In this document: positions 1 through 8,579 of the stretch, in pieces | Layout of the letters: each line of letters starts with the position of its first letter | Position numbering within the stretch: the stretch's first letter is position 1 | Assembly: GCA_949293245.1 (NCBI GenBank) | Contig: CASFCS010000004.1 | Span: 1 to 64,000, forward strand | Source of the DNA: an uncultured bacterium | GTDB lineage: Bacteria > Bacillota > Clostridia > Oscillospirales > Oscillospiraceae | Length of the DNA: 64,000 nt | Direction of reading: 5' to 3' | Notes under the pieces: model-generated | What the model saw: the letters and a program-made list of their open reading frames with translations, nothing else | Database searches by the model: none | What the model was told of the DNA's origin: nothing | Position numbers and translations under genes: made by a program

Positions 1-56
1 CGCTTCTGATCACGCTTCGCACCCTCCGCGACGGTGCCTAAGCCCTGCGACTGCAC

Positions 57-98
57 AAGAAGCCCAGCCAGGGCACGTTGGCCCCGTCCGGGCTTCTT
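57..98. terminator. Possible weak terminator (9-bp inverted repeat)
   Basis: A perfect 9-bp inverted repeat (57-65 with 90-98) lies just past the stop of the leftward membrane-protein gene. The loop is long and GC-rich, and only a short T-containing tail follows in the leftward direction, so terminator function is a guess. Nothing else is recognisable in bases 1-134. Confidence 0.3.
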
Positions 99-134
99 GC
101 TCCGCTCCGGTCTTAGTCACCTGCTCCCGGGCGC

Positions 135-728
135 TCAGCGCTTCTTCTTCTCCACCTTCACGATCTCAAACCGTTTCAGCGCCTGCCGGGCTGCCAGGAG
201 CAGGGCGGCGCACCCCAGGGCGCACAGGACATGCAGCACCTCCCACCCCCAGGAGAGGACCGCCCCCCGGGACAGGCAGTAGATCATCACGCCCACCTGC
301 CCCGCCAGCACCGCCCCCAGCAGCACCAGCGCCGCCAGGCGGGAGCGGGCCAGACGCATCAGGCCGTAATACTTCACCCGGGGCACGAACTGGGCGGGGG
401 CCGACAGGAGAGAGTACAGCCCGGACACCATATACACCATGGGCAGCAGCAGGCATACCGTGGGCATCCCCACCCAGAAAGTAAAGTTGCCCACCGTGGG
501 CAGCAGGGCCATGCAGGCGTACACCGCCGCGAAGAGCACATACAGCCCCAGCACCGTCAGCCGGGCCCGGGTGAGGGCCTTCCCCTCCAGGGTGAAGCGG
601 TAGTAGTCCCCCACGTAGACCATCACCGTGCGGGTGCCCCCCCGGGGGCGGGGCATCTCCTGGGGGACGTACCCCTCAAAGTACCGGTCGTAATCCCGGA
701 CGAACCACGTCTTTTTCTTCTTCTCCAA
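135..728 (-). CDS. Uncharacterised membrane protein, 197 aa
   Basis: No family was recognised. The N-terminus is basic (EKKKKTWFVRDYDRYFEGY) and cytoplasm-like. It is followed by about four hydrophobic segments (near residues 48-65, 75-95, 130-150 and 158-178) and a charged C-terminus rich in Lys, so this is a small polytopic membrane protein. The open frame extends upstream to 902, but I place the start at a TTG at 728 because GGGAG sits 8 bases before it, and the upstream translation is Gly/Arg-rich and unlike protein. It is transcribed away from feoAB, with a 159-bp spacer between them. Confidence 0.65.
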   Translation of the reverse strand: MEKKKKTWFVRDYDRYFEGYVPQEMPRPRGGTRTVMVYVGDYYRFTLEGKALTRARLTVLGLYVLFAAVYACMALLPTVGNFTFWVGMPTVCLLLPMVYMVSGLYSLLSAPAQFVPRVKYYGLMRLARSRLAALVLLGAVLAGQVGVMIYCLSRGAVLSWGWEVLHVLCALGCAALLLAARQALKRFEIVKVEKKKR

Positions 729-887
729 AGCGGGGTCTCCCTTCTCCCGGGGAAGGCCCCGGGTTTGTTCCTCTATCCTACCACATTTCCCGCCCCCTGA
801 CCAGAGGGCACCGGCCCCGCCCCGGCGGCATAGGATAAAACGCGACCTGCCGCCCACGGCAGCGCTGACAAGGAAGCGAGTGATATC

Positions 888-1154
888 ATGCAACCCATGC
901 AACCAGAACTGACTCTGAGCGCCCTCCCCGTGGGGGAGAGCGGTTATATGATGGAAAACCGGGCCCAGAGCGCCATGGAGCGCCGGCTCACCGACCTGGG
1001 GCTGGTGCGGGGCACCCGGGTGACCTGCGTGATGCGCGGCCCCGCCGGAGACCCGGCGGCCTACCTGATCCGGGGGGCCCTCATCGCCATCCGCAAGGCG
1101 GACGCCGCCGCCATCTCCCTGATCCCCGCCCGGCCCGGGGTGGCCGCCCCGTGA
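888..1154 (+). CDS. feoA: Ferrous iron transport accessory protein FeoA
   Basis: Small SH3-like FeoA protein (88 aa) that associates with the FeoB membrane permease on the cytoplasmic side. It shows the family pattern: an N-terminal 'L..LPVGESGYM' segment, a central 'RL.DLGLVRGT.V' segment and a C-terminal 'YLIRGALIAIRKADA' strand. It overlaps feoB by 4 bases (GTGA), so the two are translationally coupled. Start: ATG at 888 has a GGAAG about 11 bases upstream; ATG at 897 is an alternative. No clear Fur-type operator was identified in the upstream gap. Confidence 0.9.
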   Translation: MQPMQPELTLSALPVGESGYMMENRAQSAMERRLTDLGLVRGTRVTCVMRGPAGDPAAYLIRGALIAIRKADAAAISLIPARPGVAAP

Positions 1155-2989
1155 ACGCCGCCGGGGAACGGGTCATCGCCCTGGCGGGCAACCCCAATGT
1201 GGGCAAGTCCACCCTGTTCAACGCCCTGTCCGGCCTGCGGCAGCACACCGGCAACTGGCCGGGCAAAACCGTGGAGGTGGCCCGGGGGAGCTGCGTCCAC
1301 CGGGGGGAGCGGCTGGAGCTGGTGGACCTGCCGGGGACCTACTCCCTCTCCGCCCGGTCCCCCGAGGAGGAGATCGCCCGGGCCTTCCTCACCGGCGGGG
1401 AGGCGGACGCCGCCGTGGTGGTGTGCGACGCGGTGTGCCTGGAGCGCAACCTCATCCTGGCCCTCCAGGTGATGGAGTGCATCCCCCATGTGGTGGTGTG
1501 CGTCAACCTGCTGGACGAGGCCAGAGACCGGGGAATCACCGTGGACCTGGAGGCCCTGGCCAGGGGGCTGGGGGTGCGGGTGGTGGGCACCTCCGCCGCC
1601 CGGGAGGAGGGGCTGGAGGAGCTGCTGGAGGCCGCCGTGACTGCTGCCGGGGAGCCCCCCCGGCCTCTGCCGCCCGCCCCCGCCGACGGCATGGAGCGGG
1701 TGCGGCGGGCAGAAAAGCTGGCCGCGCGGGCGGTGTCCTGCCGCCGGGCGGACCCCATGGACCGGGACCGCCGGCTGGACCGGCTGCTTACATCCCGCCT
1801 GACGGGCATCCCCGTGATGCTGGCCCTGCTGGGGCTGGTGCTGTGGCTCACCATCGCCGGGGCCAACTACCCCTCCGCCTGGCTGTCCGCCGGGCTGGGG
1901 CAGGTGGAGGAGTGGCTGTCGTGGCTGTTCCACGCCATGGGGGCCCCGGCATGGCTCCACGACGCCCTGGTGCTGGGGGTGTTCAAGGTGCTCTCCTGGG
2001 TGGTGAGCGTGATGCTGCCCCCCATGGCCATCTTCTTCCCCCTGTTCACCCTGCTGGAGGACCTGGGATACCTGCCCCGGGTGGCCTTCCTGCTGGACCA
2101 CGCCTTCCAGAAGGCCCGGGCCTGCGGCAAACAGGCTCTCACCATGTGCCAGGGCTTCGGGTGCAACGCGGTGGGGGTGGAGGGGTGCCGCATCATCGAC
2201 TCCCCCCGGGAGCGGCTGATCGCCATCCTCACCAACTCCCTGGTGCCCTGCAACGGCCGCTTTCCCACGCTGCTGATGCTGCTGAGCATCTTCTTTGTGG
2301 GGGGCGGGCCCTGGGCCTCCCTCCAGGCGGCGGGGCTGCTGCTGGCCCTGCTGGTGCTGGGGGTGGGCATGACCTTTTTGTGCTCCCGGCTGCTGTCCGC
2401 CACGGTGCTGCGGGGGGTGCCCTCCTCCTTCACCCTGGAGCTGCCCCCCTTCCGCAAGCCCCGGGTGGGCCAGGTGGTGGCCCGGTCGGTGCTGGACCGC
2501 ACCCTCTTCGTCCTGGGCCGGGCGGCGGCGGTGGCCGCCCCGGCGGGGCTGGTGATCTGGCTGTGCGCCAACGTGACGGTGGGGGAGCGGTCCATCCTGG
2601 ACCACTGCACCGCCTTTCTGGACCCGGTGGGCCGGTTCATGGGCCTGGATGGGGTGCTGCTGATGGCCTTCATCCTGGGCTTCCCCGCCAATGAGATCGT
2701 GCTGCCCATCGCCCTGATGGCCTACCTCTCCAAGGGCACCCTGGTGGAGGCGGAGAGCGCCGCCGCCGTGGGGGCCCTGCTGGCCGGGCAGGGGTGGACG
2801 GAGGTGACGGCGGTGTGTACCATGGTGTTTTCCCTGTTCCACTGGCCCTGCTCCACCACCTGCCTGACCATCTACAAGGAGACGGGCAGCCTCAAATGGA
2901 CCGCGGGGGCCATCCTCCTGCCCACGGCGGTGGGGGTGACCCTGTGCGCTGCCATCGCCGCCGCAGGGCGGCTGCTGGGGGTGGGGTAG
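1151..2989 (+). CDS. feoB: Ferrous iron transporter FeoB
   Basis: GTP-dependent Fe(II) permease of the inner membrane (612 aa). The N-terminal G domain has a P-loop GNPNVGKST (13-21), DLPG (59-62) and the NxxD base-recognition motif in NLLDEA. A charged linker leads to the transmembrane part from about residue 215, with the Gate motifs including FGCNAVGVEGCRI and the repeated 'N.LVPCNGR' and 'FPANEIVLPI' segments. At 612 aa it is shorter than many FeoB proteins (about 650-770 aa), but all core parts appear present. The GTG start overlaps the feoA stop. Its stop codon abuts that of the convergent tmcAL gene with no spacer. Confidence 0.95.
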   Translation: MNAAGERVIALAGNPNVGKSTLFNALSGLRQHTGNWPGKTVEVARGSCVHRGERLELVDLPGTYSLSARSPEEEIARAFLTGGEADAAVVVCDAVCLERNLILALQVMECIPHVVVCVNLLDEARDRGITVDLEALARGLGVRVVGTSAAREEGLEELLEAAVTAAGEPPRPLPPAPADGMERVRRAEKLAARAVSCRRADPMDRDRRLDRLLTSRLTGIPVMLALLGLVLWLTIAGANYPSAWLSAGLGQVEEWLSWLFHAMGAPAWLHDALVLGVFKVLSWVVSVMLPPMAIFFPLFTLLEDLGYLPRVAFLLDHAFQKARACGKQALTMCQGFGCNAVGVEGCRIIDSPRERLIAILTNSLVPCNGRFPTLLMLLSIFFVGGGPWASLQAAGLLLALLVLGVGMTFLCSRLLSATVLRGVPSSFTLELPPFRKPRVGQVVARSVLDRTLFVLGRAAAVAAPAGLVIWLCANVTVGERSILDHCTAFLDPVGRFMGLDGVLLMAFILGFPANEIVLPIALMAYLSKGTLVEAESAAAVGALLAGQGWTEVTAVCTMVFSLFHWPCSTTCLTIYKETGSLKWTAGAILLPTAVGVTLCAAIAAAGRLLGVG

Positions 2990-4174
2990 TCAGAGCAGCG
3001 CCCGCACCCCGGCGGTCCACTCCAGGCCGCAGGGCTCCGGCTCGGGCAGGCACAGGCTGTACCGGTCGGTGCAGCGGCACTCCGCCCGGAAGAGGGCCTC
3101 GCCCGCCCCGGACAGAGCCCGCAGGTCCGCCCCCCGGGTGAGCACGGGAACTTTGGCGGCGGCGGACATCTCCCGCAGCAGCTCCCGCCCTGCGCCGTTG
3201 AAGGCCAGCACCCGAAGGTACTGGGGCTCCGCCGGGCGCTGGGCGGCGGTGAGCTCCAGAAAGGCCCACACCACCAGCCGCCGTAGCCGGGCCAGGGGAT
3301 AGCGCCGGGTGGCGGTGAGGGAATAGAACTCCTCCAGGGAGCGGGCCTGCCGGGCCCCCCGGGTGAGCCGGTGGGGGAGACCCTCTTCCGGGGCGGCGTC
3401 GGGCAGGGCCTGCCAGTCCTCTGGCTCCATGGACCGCAGGCGGCACAAAATGGCCCGCTCTGCCCAGGCCAGATGGGCCGGGGGGCGCTCCGGCGGCCAT
3501 GGGGTGGGGAGGAAGGGGGCGGCCCGGTCCGCCTGGCCCTGCCGCAGCCACCCACGCAGGGTGGTGGCGCTGGCGTGGCCCTCCTGCGGAGCGGCGGCGT
3601 GGTGTCCCGCCCCCATCCGGCGCACCGGCACCACCCGGGGCGTCCACCCCAGAGCGGCGGCGGAGCGGAGGTACTCCACCCCCAGGTTGTCGTTGGGGTT
3701 GGAGAGGAGGGACGCCTCCTCCGGCCCCAGGACTGCCTCCGCCGCCTGCTGGCGGCAGGCGGCGAAGGAGATCCCCTGCCGCAGCAAAGGGGAGAGGGCC
3801 GAGGAGCAGGCCGGGGAGTCCAGACAGGCGGCCAGCCGGGCCAGCCGGGTGCCATCCCCGCATTCGCTGCCAAAGGAGAGGGTATTCACCACCCCCGCAG
3901 CGGCCAGATGGGCCACGGCTCCCCGGGCAAAGGCCTCCGCCGAGGACGCCGCCCACACTGTGGGCAGCTCCAGCACCAGATCCACGCCGCCCCGGACCGC
4001 CGCCTCCGCCCGGGCCCACTTGTCCGCCACAGCGCACTCCCCCCGCTGCACCCAGTTGCCGCTCATCACCGCTACCACCCGGCAGGGGCCCAGGGCGGCC
4101 CGGAGGGCGGCGATGTGGGCCATGTGGCCGGTGTGGAAGGGGTTGTATTCCGCCACGATGCCCGCTGTGTCCAT
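2990..4174 (-). CDS. tmcAL: tRNA(Met) cytidine acetate ligase TmcAL
   Basis: Nucleotidyltransferase-fold enzyme (394 aa; YlbM family). From work on the Bacillus family it uses acetate and ATP to make N4-acetylcytidine at the wobble base of elongator tRNA-Met. The N-terminus GIVAEYNPFHTGHMAHI carries the HxGH nucleotide-binding motif. Later segments ('MSGNWVQRGE', 'DLVLELPTV', 'SNPNDNLGVEYL') match the family. It is divergent from ackA across a 149-bp spacer; both proteins handle acetate activation, but a functional link is only suggestive. Confidence 0.88.
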   Translation of the reverse strand: MDTAGIVAEYNPFHTGHMAHIAALRAALGPCRVVAVMSGNWVQRGECAVADKWARAEAAVRGGVDLVLELPTVWAASSAEAFARGAVAHLAAAGVVNTLSFGSECGDGTRLARLAACLDSPACSSALSPLLRQGISFAACRQQAAEAVLGPEEASLLSNPNDNLGVEYLRSAAALGWTPRVVPVRRMGAGHHAAAPQEGHASATTLRGWLRQGQADRAAPFLPTPWPPERPPAHLAWAERAILCRLRSMEPEDWQALPDAAPEEGLPHRLTRGARQARSLEEFYSLTATRRYPLARLRRLVVWAFLELTAAQRPAEPQYLRVLAFNGAGRELLREMSAAAKVPVLTRGADLRALSGAGEALFRAECRCTDRYSLCLPEPEPCGLEWTAGVRALL

Positions 4175-4225
4175 AATTTCACCTCAAAAGAGTAAAAAAT
4201 TGTATCAAATACTTTAAAAAAGGGG

Positions 4226-4254
4226 TTGTTCTTTTGGCCCGAATGGTCTAAACT
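4226..4254 (+). promoter_or_regulatory. Candidate promoter of ackA
   Basis: TTGTTC (4226-4231), a 17-bp spacer and TAAACT (4249-4254) give a plausible sigma-A promoter about 70 bases before ackA. A second AT-rich patch near 4272-4281 could also serve as a -10. The assignment is weak because neither hexamer is close to consensus. Confidence 0.35.
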
Positions 4255-4323
4255 AAGATTACCTCGTTTATGGTAATATAAAAGATACCGGAAGTAAATA
4301 GCCTTCAAAAAGGAGAGACGAAA

Positions 4324-5523
4324 ATGAAAATTCTTGTCATCAATGCAGGGAGCTCCTCCCTGAAGTACCAGCTGATGGACCCCGACACCCAGGACGTCCT
4401 GGCCAAGGGCCTGTGCGAGCGCATCGGCATCGACGGCCGCCTCACCCACAAGGTCCCCGGCCGGGAGGACAAGACCTTTGAGATCGCCATGCCCACCCAC
4501 GCAGAGGCCATCGCCTCCGTCATCGACGCCCTCCTCTCTCCCGAGTACGGCGTCATCAAGTCCGCCTCTGAGATCGACGCGGTGGGCCACCGGGTGGTCC
4601 ACGGCGGCGAGGCCTTCAACGGCTCCGTGCTGATCGACGAGAAGATGATGGCCGCTCTGGAGGCCTGCATCCCCCTGGCCCCCCTCCACAACCCCGCCAA
4701 CATCACCGGCATCAAGGCCTGCGAGGCCGTCATGGGCAAGGACGTGCCCCAGGTGGGCGTGTTCGACACCGCCTTCCACCAGACCATGCCCTCCAAGGCC
4801 TACATCTACGCCGTGCCCTATGAGTTCTACACCGACAACGAGGTCCGCAAGTACGGCTTCCACGGCACCTCCCACCGCTATGTTTCCGCCCGGGCTGCCG
4901 CCATGATGGGCCGCCCCATTGAGGAGCTGAAGATCGTCACCTGCCACCTGGGCAACGGCTCCTCCCTGTGCGCCGTGGACGGCGGCAAGAGCGTGGACAC
5001 CACCATGGGCTTCACCCCCCTGGACGGCGTGCCCATGGGCACCCGCTGCGGCTCCGTGGACCCCTCCATCGTGGAGTACATCGTCAACACCAAGAAGGTG
5101 GACGTGGGCGAGGCCATGAACATCCTGAACAAGAAGTCCGGCGTGCTGGGCATTTCCGGTGTGTCCTCCGACTTCCGTGATCTGGACGCCGCCGCCGCCC
5201 AGGGCAACGAGCGGGCCCAGCTGGCCATCGACGTGTTCTGCTATCAGGTCACCAAGAGCATCGGCGCCTGCGCCGCCGCCATGGGCGGGCTGGACGCCGT
5301 GGTGTTCACCGCCGGCGTGGGCGAGAACTCTGCCGACCTGCGGGAGAAGATCACTGCTCCCCTGGCCTTCCTGGGGGTGAAGGTGGACCACGAGAAGAAC
5401 CAGGTCCGGGGCAAGGAGACCGACATCTCCGCCGACGGCGCTGCGGTGCGCACCTTCCTCATCCCCACCAACGAGGAGCTGGTCATCGCCCAGGATACCG
5501 CCGCCATCGTCCGGGGCCTGTAA
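4324..5523 (+). CDS. ackA: Acetate kinase
   Basis: Cytoplasmic ATP:acetate phosphotransferase (399 aa, usual family length), making ATP from acetyl phosphate. The N-terminus [13 protein letters not shown] is the first family signature and [10 protein letters not shown] the second. The substrate site '[10 protein letters not shown]' and the DTAFHQTMP segment with the catalytic Asp are present. GGAGAG sits just upstream of ATG 4324. A strong two-way terminator follows. Because the microcompartment operon in this window has no propionate kinase, AckA (often active on propionyl phosphate) is a candidate for that step; this is inference. Confidence 0.97.
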   Translation: MKILVINAGSSSLKYQLMDPDTQDVLAKGLCERIGIDGRLTHKVPGREDKTFEIAMPTHAEAIASVIDALLSPEYGVIKSASEIDAVGHRVVHGGEAFNGSVLIDEKMMAALEACIPLAPLHNPANITGIKACEAVMGKDVPQVGVFDTAFHQTMPSKAYIYAVPYEFYTDNEVRKYGFHGTSHRYVSARAAAMMGRPIEELKIVTCHLGNGSSLCAVDGGKSVDTTMGFTPLDGVPMGTRCGSVDPSIVEYIVNTKKVDVGEAMNILNKKSGVLGISGVSSDFRDLDAAAAQGNERAQLAIDVFCYQVTKSIGACAAAMGGLDAVVFTAGVGENSADLREKITAPLAFLGVKVDHEKNQVRGKETDISADGAAVRTFLIPTNEELVIAQDTAAIVRGL

Positions 5524-5545
5524 GCGCCTGTTTCTGATCTATATG

Positions 5546-5583
5546 AAAACATCCGGCAGCCATTGGGCTGCCGGATGTTTTTT
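5546..5583. terminator. Bidirectional intrinsic terminator between ackA and the spoVA pair
   Basis: A 16-bp perfect stem (5546-5561 with 5566-5581) has a 4-base loop. A T run follows on the plus strand and a matching A run precedes it, so it can end transcription from ackA and from the convergent spoVA genes. Confidence 0.9.
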
Positions 5584-5941
5584 ACCGCCCCTTGGGCTTG
5601 GGACGGAAGATCAGGGCGGCCAGCAATCCCAGAAGGATGGCCGCGGCGATGCCCCCGGCGCAGGCGGTGATGCCTCCCGTGAGGGCCCCCAGAAGGCCCT
5701 GCTCCTCCACCGCCTCCCGCACCCCCCGGGCCAGGCTGTACCCGAAGCCGGTGAGGGGCACCGTGGCCCCGGCGCCGCCCCACTTTGCCAGGGGCTCGTA
5801 GAGCCCCAGGGCCCCCAGCGCCACCCCCGCCACCACATAGGTCACCAGGATGCGGGCGGGAGTGAGCTTGGTGCGGTCGATGAGCACCTGGCCGATGACG
5901 CACAGGATACCGCCGCACAAAAATGCCCGAACGTATTCCAT
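5582..5941 (-). CDS. spoVAE: Stage V sporulation protein AE (SpoVAE/SpoVAEb type)
   Basis: Small membrane protein (119 aa) with four hydrophobic segments and the Gly-rich 'GFGYSLARGV...GLLGALTGG' core of SpoVAE. SpoVA proteins form the inner spore membrane channel that moves dipicolinic acid in sporulation and germination. It lies directly after spoVAD in the same direction (stop of spoVAD at 5942, start at 5941) and ends in a basic tail (FRPKPKGR). It indicates an endospore former. Confidence 0.88.
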   Translation of the reverse strand: MEYVRAFLCGGILCVIGQVLIDRTKLTPARILVTYVVAGVALGALGLYEPLAKWGGAGATVPLTGFGYSLARGVREAVEEQGLLGALTGGITACAGGIAAAILLGLLAALIFRPKPKGR

Positions 5942-6958
5942 CTATCCTTCCCCCCTCTCCAGAGCCACCGCGTGGCAGATGCCGGGGATGCTCTCTCCCT
6001 GCTGGCAGGAGGTGGGGGAGAGGAGGGCCCCGGTGGGGCAGAAGAGCACCCGCTTCCACTTGCCTGCCAGCAGTCCGGGCAGGAGGGTGGTGGTGAGCAC
6101 CGCCGCAGCGCAGCCGCAGCCCGAGGCCCCGCAGTGGACGTCCTGCCCCTCCAGATGGAAGAGGAGGAGGCCGCAGTCCTGGTACCGGGGGAGGGGGAGG
6201 GACTGGCGGGCCATGAGGTCGGACACGATCTCGTGGCCCAGCTTCCCCAGGTCCCCGGTGAGAATCAGGTCGTAGTCCTCCGGGGTGCGCCCCGTGTCGG
6301 CAAAGTGGGCCTCCAGGGTGGCGCAGGCGGCAGGGGCCATGGCGGCCCCCATGTTGTTGGCGTCGGTGATCCCCTTGTCCACCACCTTGCCCACGGTGAC
6401 GTGGGTGACCCGGGGACCGGGACCCCGGAGGCCAAGCACCACCGCCCCGGCGGCGGTGGCGGTCCACTGGGCGGTGGGGGGCCGCTGGCCGCCATACTCC
6501 AGGGGGGTGCGGTACTGCCGCTCGGCGGAGCAGAAGTGGGAGGAGGTGGCCGCCGCCGCCCACTGCCCGAAGCCTCCGTCCAGCAGCATGGCCCCCAGGG
6601 CCAGGCTCTCCCCCATGGTGGAGCAGGCGCCGTACAGCCCCCAGAAGGGGACCCCCCAGGCCCGGGCGGCAAAGGCGGAGCCCACGCACTGGTTGAGGAG
6701 ATCCCCCGCCAGCAGCATGTCCAGCTCCTCTGCCGTCAGCCCTGCCCGCTCCAGGGCCTTTTCCAGGGCCATGTGCTGCATGGCGCTCTCCGCCTTCTCC
6801 CAGCTCTCCTGGCCGAAGGTGTCGTCGGGGGAGATCACGTCAAACCGCTCCCCCAAAGGGCCCTCCTGCTCCTTGCCGCCCCCCACGCTGCCAAACCCCC
6901 GGATTACCGGGGGGCGTGTCAGGGCAAAGGTCTGTTTCCCCAGCTTTTTTGCGGACAT
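5942..6958 (-). CDS. spoVAD: Stage V sporulation protein AD
   Basis: Soluble thiolase-fold member of the SpoVA dipicolinate channel (338 aa, normal length), which binds dipicolinic acid. Recognisable parts are the N-terminal 'GKQTFAL..PPVI.GFGSVGG', the 'DDTFGQESWEKAES' segment, 'NQCVGSAFAARAWGVPFWGLYGACSTM' around the pseudo-active-site region, and 'LILTGDLGKLGHEI'. A spoVAC gene, usually the gene before spoVAD, is not present upstream; the next gene is divergent. A forespore-type promoter lies upstream. Confidence 0.93.
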   Translation of the reverse strand: MSAKKLGKQTFALTRPPVIRGFGSVGGGKEQEGPLGERFDVISPDDTFGQESWEKAESAMQHMALEKALERAGLTAEELDMLLAGDLLNQCVGSAFAARAWGVPFWGLYGACSTMGESLALGAMLLDGGFGQWAAAATSSHFCSAERQYRTPLEYGGQRPPTAQWTATAAGAVVLGLRGPGPRVTHVTVGKVVDKGITDANNMGAAMAPAACATLEAHFADTGRTPEDYDLILTGDLGKLGHEIVSDLMARQSLPLPRYQDCGLLLFHLEGQDVHCGASGCGCAAAVLTTTLLPGLLAGKWKRVLFCPTGALLSPTSCQQGESIPGICHAVALERGEG

Positions 6959-6998
6959 GCGCCGCCCTCCTTCCGCGCCCGGCGCCGCCGGGCACCTG

Positions 6999-7027
6999 TA
7001 GTATGCCCCGCAAGGGGAAAAATATGG
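6999..7027 (-). promoter_or_regulatory. Candidate sigma-G-type promoter of spoVAD
   Basis: Reading leftward, CCATA (7027-7023) is followed by a 17-bp spacer and CATACTA (7005-6999), about 40 bases before the spoVAD start. CATACTA fits the forespore sigma-G -10 pattern CATnnTA and the -35 fits loosely. Forespore expression is what is known for spoVA genes, which supports the reading. Confidence 0.5.
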
Positions 7028-7076
7028 CCCTCAGGTTTCCCGGGGGAGAAAAATGGTGGCACCGGCGGAGGGTTTG

Positions 7077-7085
7077 TGCTATAAT
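7077..7085 (+). promoter_or_regulatory. Extended -10 promoter for the Cys-rich protein / thioesterase pair
   Basis: TG-C-TATAAT (TG at 7077-7078, hexamer 7080-7085) is a consensus extended -10 about 50 bases before the gene at 7135. No good -35 is visible, which is common for extended -10 promoters. Confidence 0.5.
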
Positions 7086-7134
7086 CACTCAATACGGGAC
7101 GGGTCCGGCCTGTCCCGGAGAAGGAGGGACCCTT

Positions 7135-7764
7135 ATGGAAGAGGACAAGCGTACATTGGGATTCATCTGCCCCGTATGCGGGCAGTCCGTTATCATAGAG
7201 CGCACCATTTTTCAGCTGGCGGCGGCGGTGAACCACCTGCCCTGTCCCTGCGGCAAGTCGGAGCTGGTGGTGGAGATGGCGGGCAGCCAGTGCCACATGC
7301 TGGTGCCCTGCATCTTCTGCGAGAAGGACCACAAGGTCACCTGCTCCTCCAATGCCCTGCTCCACCAGGACCTGCTGGCCTTCTCCTGCGCGGCCTCGGG
7401 GCTGGACTGCTGCTATGTGGGCCGGGAGGACCGGGTGTTTGCGGCCATGGGGCGGCTGGAGGGGGCGGTGGACAAGCTCATCGCCCACAGCCATCTGGAG
7501 AAAGGGGAGCAGGAGGAGGGCAGCTCCTTCCTGGACAGCGTGGTGATGGAGGAGGTCCTGGGCGAGGTGAAGGACATCGCCGCCCGGGGGGGCATCTCCT
7601 GCGCCTGCGGCAGCCGGGAGTACGGCATCCGGGTGGGGTACAGCACCGTGGACCTGACCTGTGCCCAGTGCGGGGCCACCTTGCGCCTCCCTGCCGCCAC
7701 CGCCGACGACATTGACGACATCTGCTGCAAGAACACCCTGCTCATCCAGGAGAAGGAGGCGTGA
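7135..7764 (+). CDS. Cys-rich conserved hypothetical protein, 209 aa
   Basis: No family was recognised. Paired cysteines suggest several zinc-ribbon knuckles: CPVCG (about residues 14-18), CPCG, CIFC, and near the C-terminus CACG and CAQCG. The middle part ('RVFAAMGRLEGAVDKLIAHSHLEKGEQEEGSS') is helical and acidic. A good AAGGAGG precedes ATG 7135. It is followed by an acyl-ACP thioesterase gene 2 bp downstream, so the two are co-transcribed. A cytoplasmic metal-binding structural or regulatory role is likely, but the function is unknown. Confidence 0.75.
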   Translation: MEEDKRTLGFICPVCGQSVIIERTIFQLAAAVNHLPCPCGKSELVVEMAGSQCHMLVPCIFCEKDHKVTCSSNALLHQDLLAFSCAASGLDCCYVGREDRVFAAMGRLEGAVDKLIAHSHLEKGEQEEGSSFLDSVVMEEVLGEVKDIAARGGISCACGSREYGIRVGYSTVDLTCAQCGATLRLPAATADDIDDICCKNTLLIQEKEA

Positions 7765-7766
7765 CC

Positions 7767-8501
7767 ATGGGGGTGTATTTTGAACAGGAGTTTCTGGTGG
7801 ACTCCCGGGATGTGGACCTTTTCAACCACTGCCGCCCCTCCGCCCTGCTGGGCTACCTCCAGGAGGCGGCCACCGGCGCGGCGGTGGAGCTCCACGTCTC
7901 CCGGTACGACACCATGGCGCGCTACCACGCCTTCTGGATGCTGGCCCGCATGTGGTACCGCCTGGACACCCCCCTGCGGTGGAACGACCGCCTGACGGTG
8001 CGCACCTGGCACCGGGGGGGCCGGGGAGCGGCCATGTACCGGGACTATGACATCTACCAGGCCGGGCGTCTGGTGGGGGAGGGGGTGTCCACCTGGGTGC
8101 TGGCGGACGCGGACACCCACAAGCTCCTGCGCCTGGGGGACGTGGCGGAATTTCAGAATACCGACGGCGGGGAACTGTGCAAGGACAAGACCCTGTCCAG
8201 GCTGCGCCGCCCCCAGGATCTGGAGGTGGCGGGCCGACGGGAGATGCGCTACAGTGATACCGACATCAACGGCCATGTGAACAACGTGCGCTACGCCGAC
8301 TTTGTGTGCGACGCCCTCCACCTGGAGCGGCGGCAGGGGGAGTTCGTCACCGAGATGCAGATCGGCTTCCTCTCCGAGTGCCGGGCGGGGGAGACGGTGG
8401 ATATGCTGGCCCGCTGGGACGGAGCGGAGGGCTTCGTCAGCGGCGTGGGCCAGGAGGGTACCGCCCGCTTTGACTGCGCCCTTACCCTGGGAACGGTGTA
8501 A
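7767..8501 (+). CDS. Acyl-ACP thioesterase
   Basis: Double hot-dog acyl-ACP thioesterase (244 aa), releasing fatty acids from acyl carrier protein. The first hot-dog ('RDVDLFNHCRPSALLGYLQEAA') is followed by a second from about residue 160 with the catalytic-type motif 'RYSDTDINGHVNNVRYADF', where the Asn/His set matches bacterial FatA-like enzymes. A GTG at 7761 overlaps the previous stop, but ATG 7767 sits better behind GGAGG. A hairpin follows the stop. Confidence 0.88.
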   Translation: MGVYFEQEFLVDSRDVDLFNHCRPSALLGYLQEAATGAAVELHVSRYDTMARYHAFWMLARMWYRLDTPLRWNDRLTVRTWHRGGRGAAMYRDYDIYQAGRLVGEGVSTWVLADADTHKLLRLGDVAEFQNTDGGELCKDKTLSRLRRPQDLEVAGRREMRYSDTDINGHVNNVRYADFVCDALHLERRQGEFVTEMQIGFLSECRAGETVDMLARWDGAEGFVSGVGQEGTARFDCALTLGTV

Positions 8502-8512
8502 AAGAGCAAAAT

Positions 8513-8556
8513 AAGGACCGCCCCGGCGCCTGACGGCACCGGGGCGGCCTTCATTT
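8513..8556 (+). terminator. Candidate terminator after the thioesterase gene
   Basis: An imperfect GC-rich stem (about 8513-8530 with 8535-8551, one bulge and one mismatch) is followed by TTCATTTT. It lies 12 bases after the stop and before the convergent secreted-protein gene. Confidence 0.6.
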
Positions 8557-8579
8557 TACAGAGGAGGGGGGAGGGAGGA

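Noticed and set aside
1061-2842. Long open frame antisense to feoB (593 codons)
   Set aside because: It mirrors the feoB codon pattern, is full of His/Gln/Gly low-complexity sequence and has no ribosome site; a GC-rich shadow.
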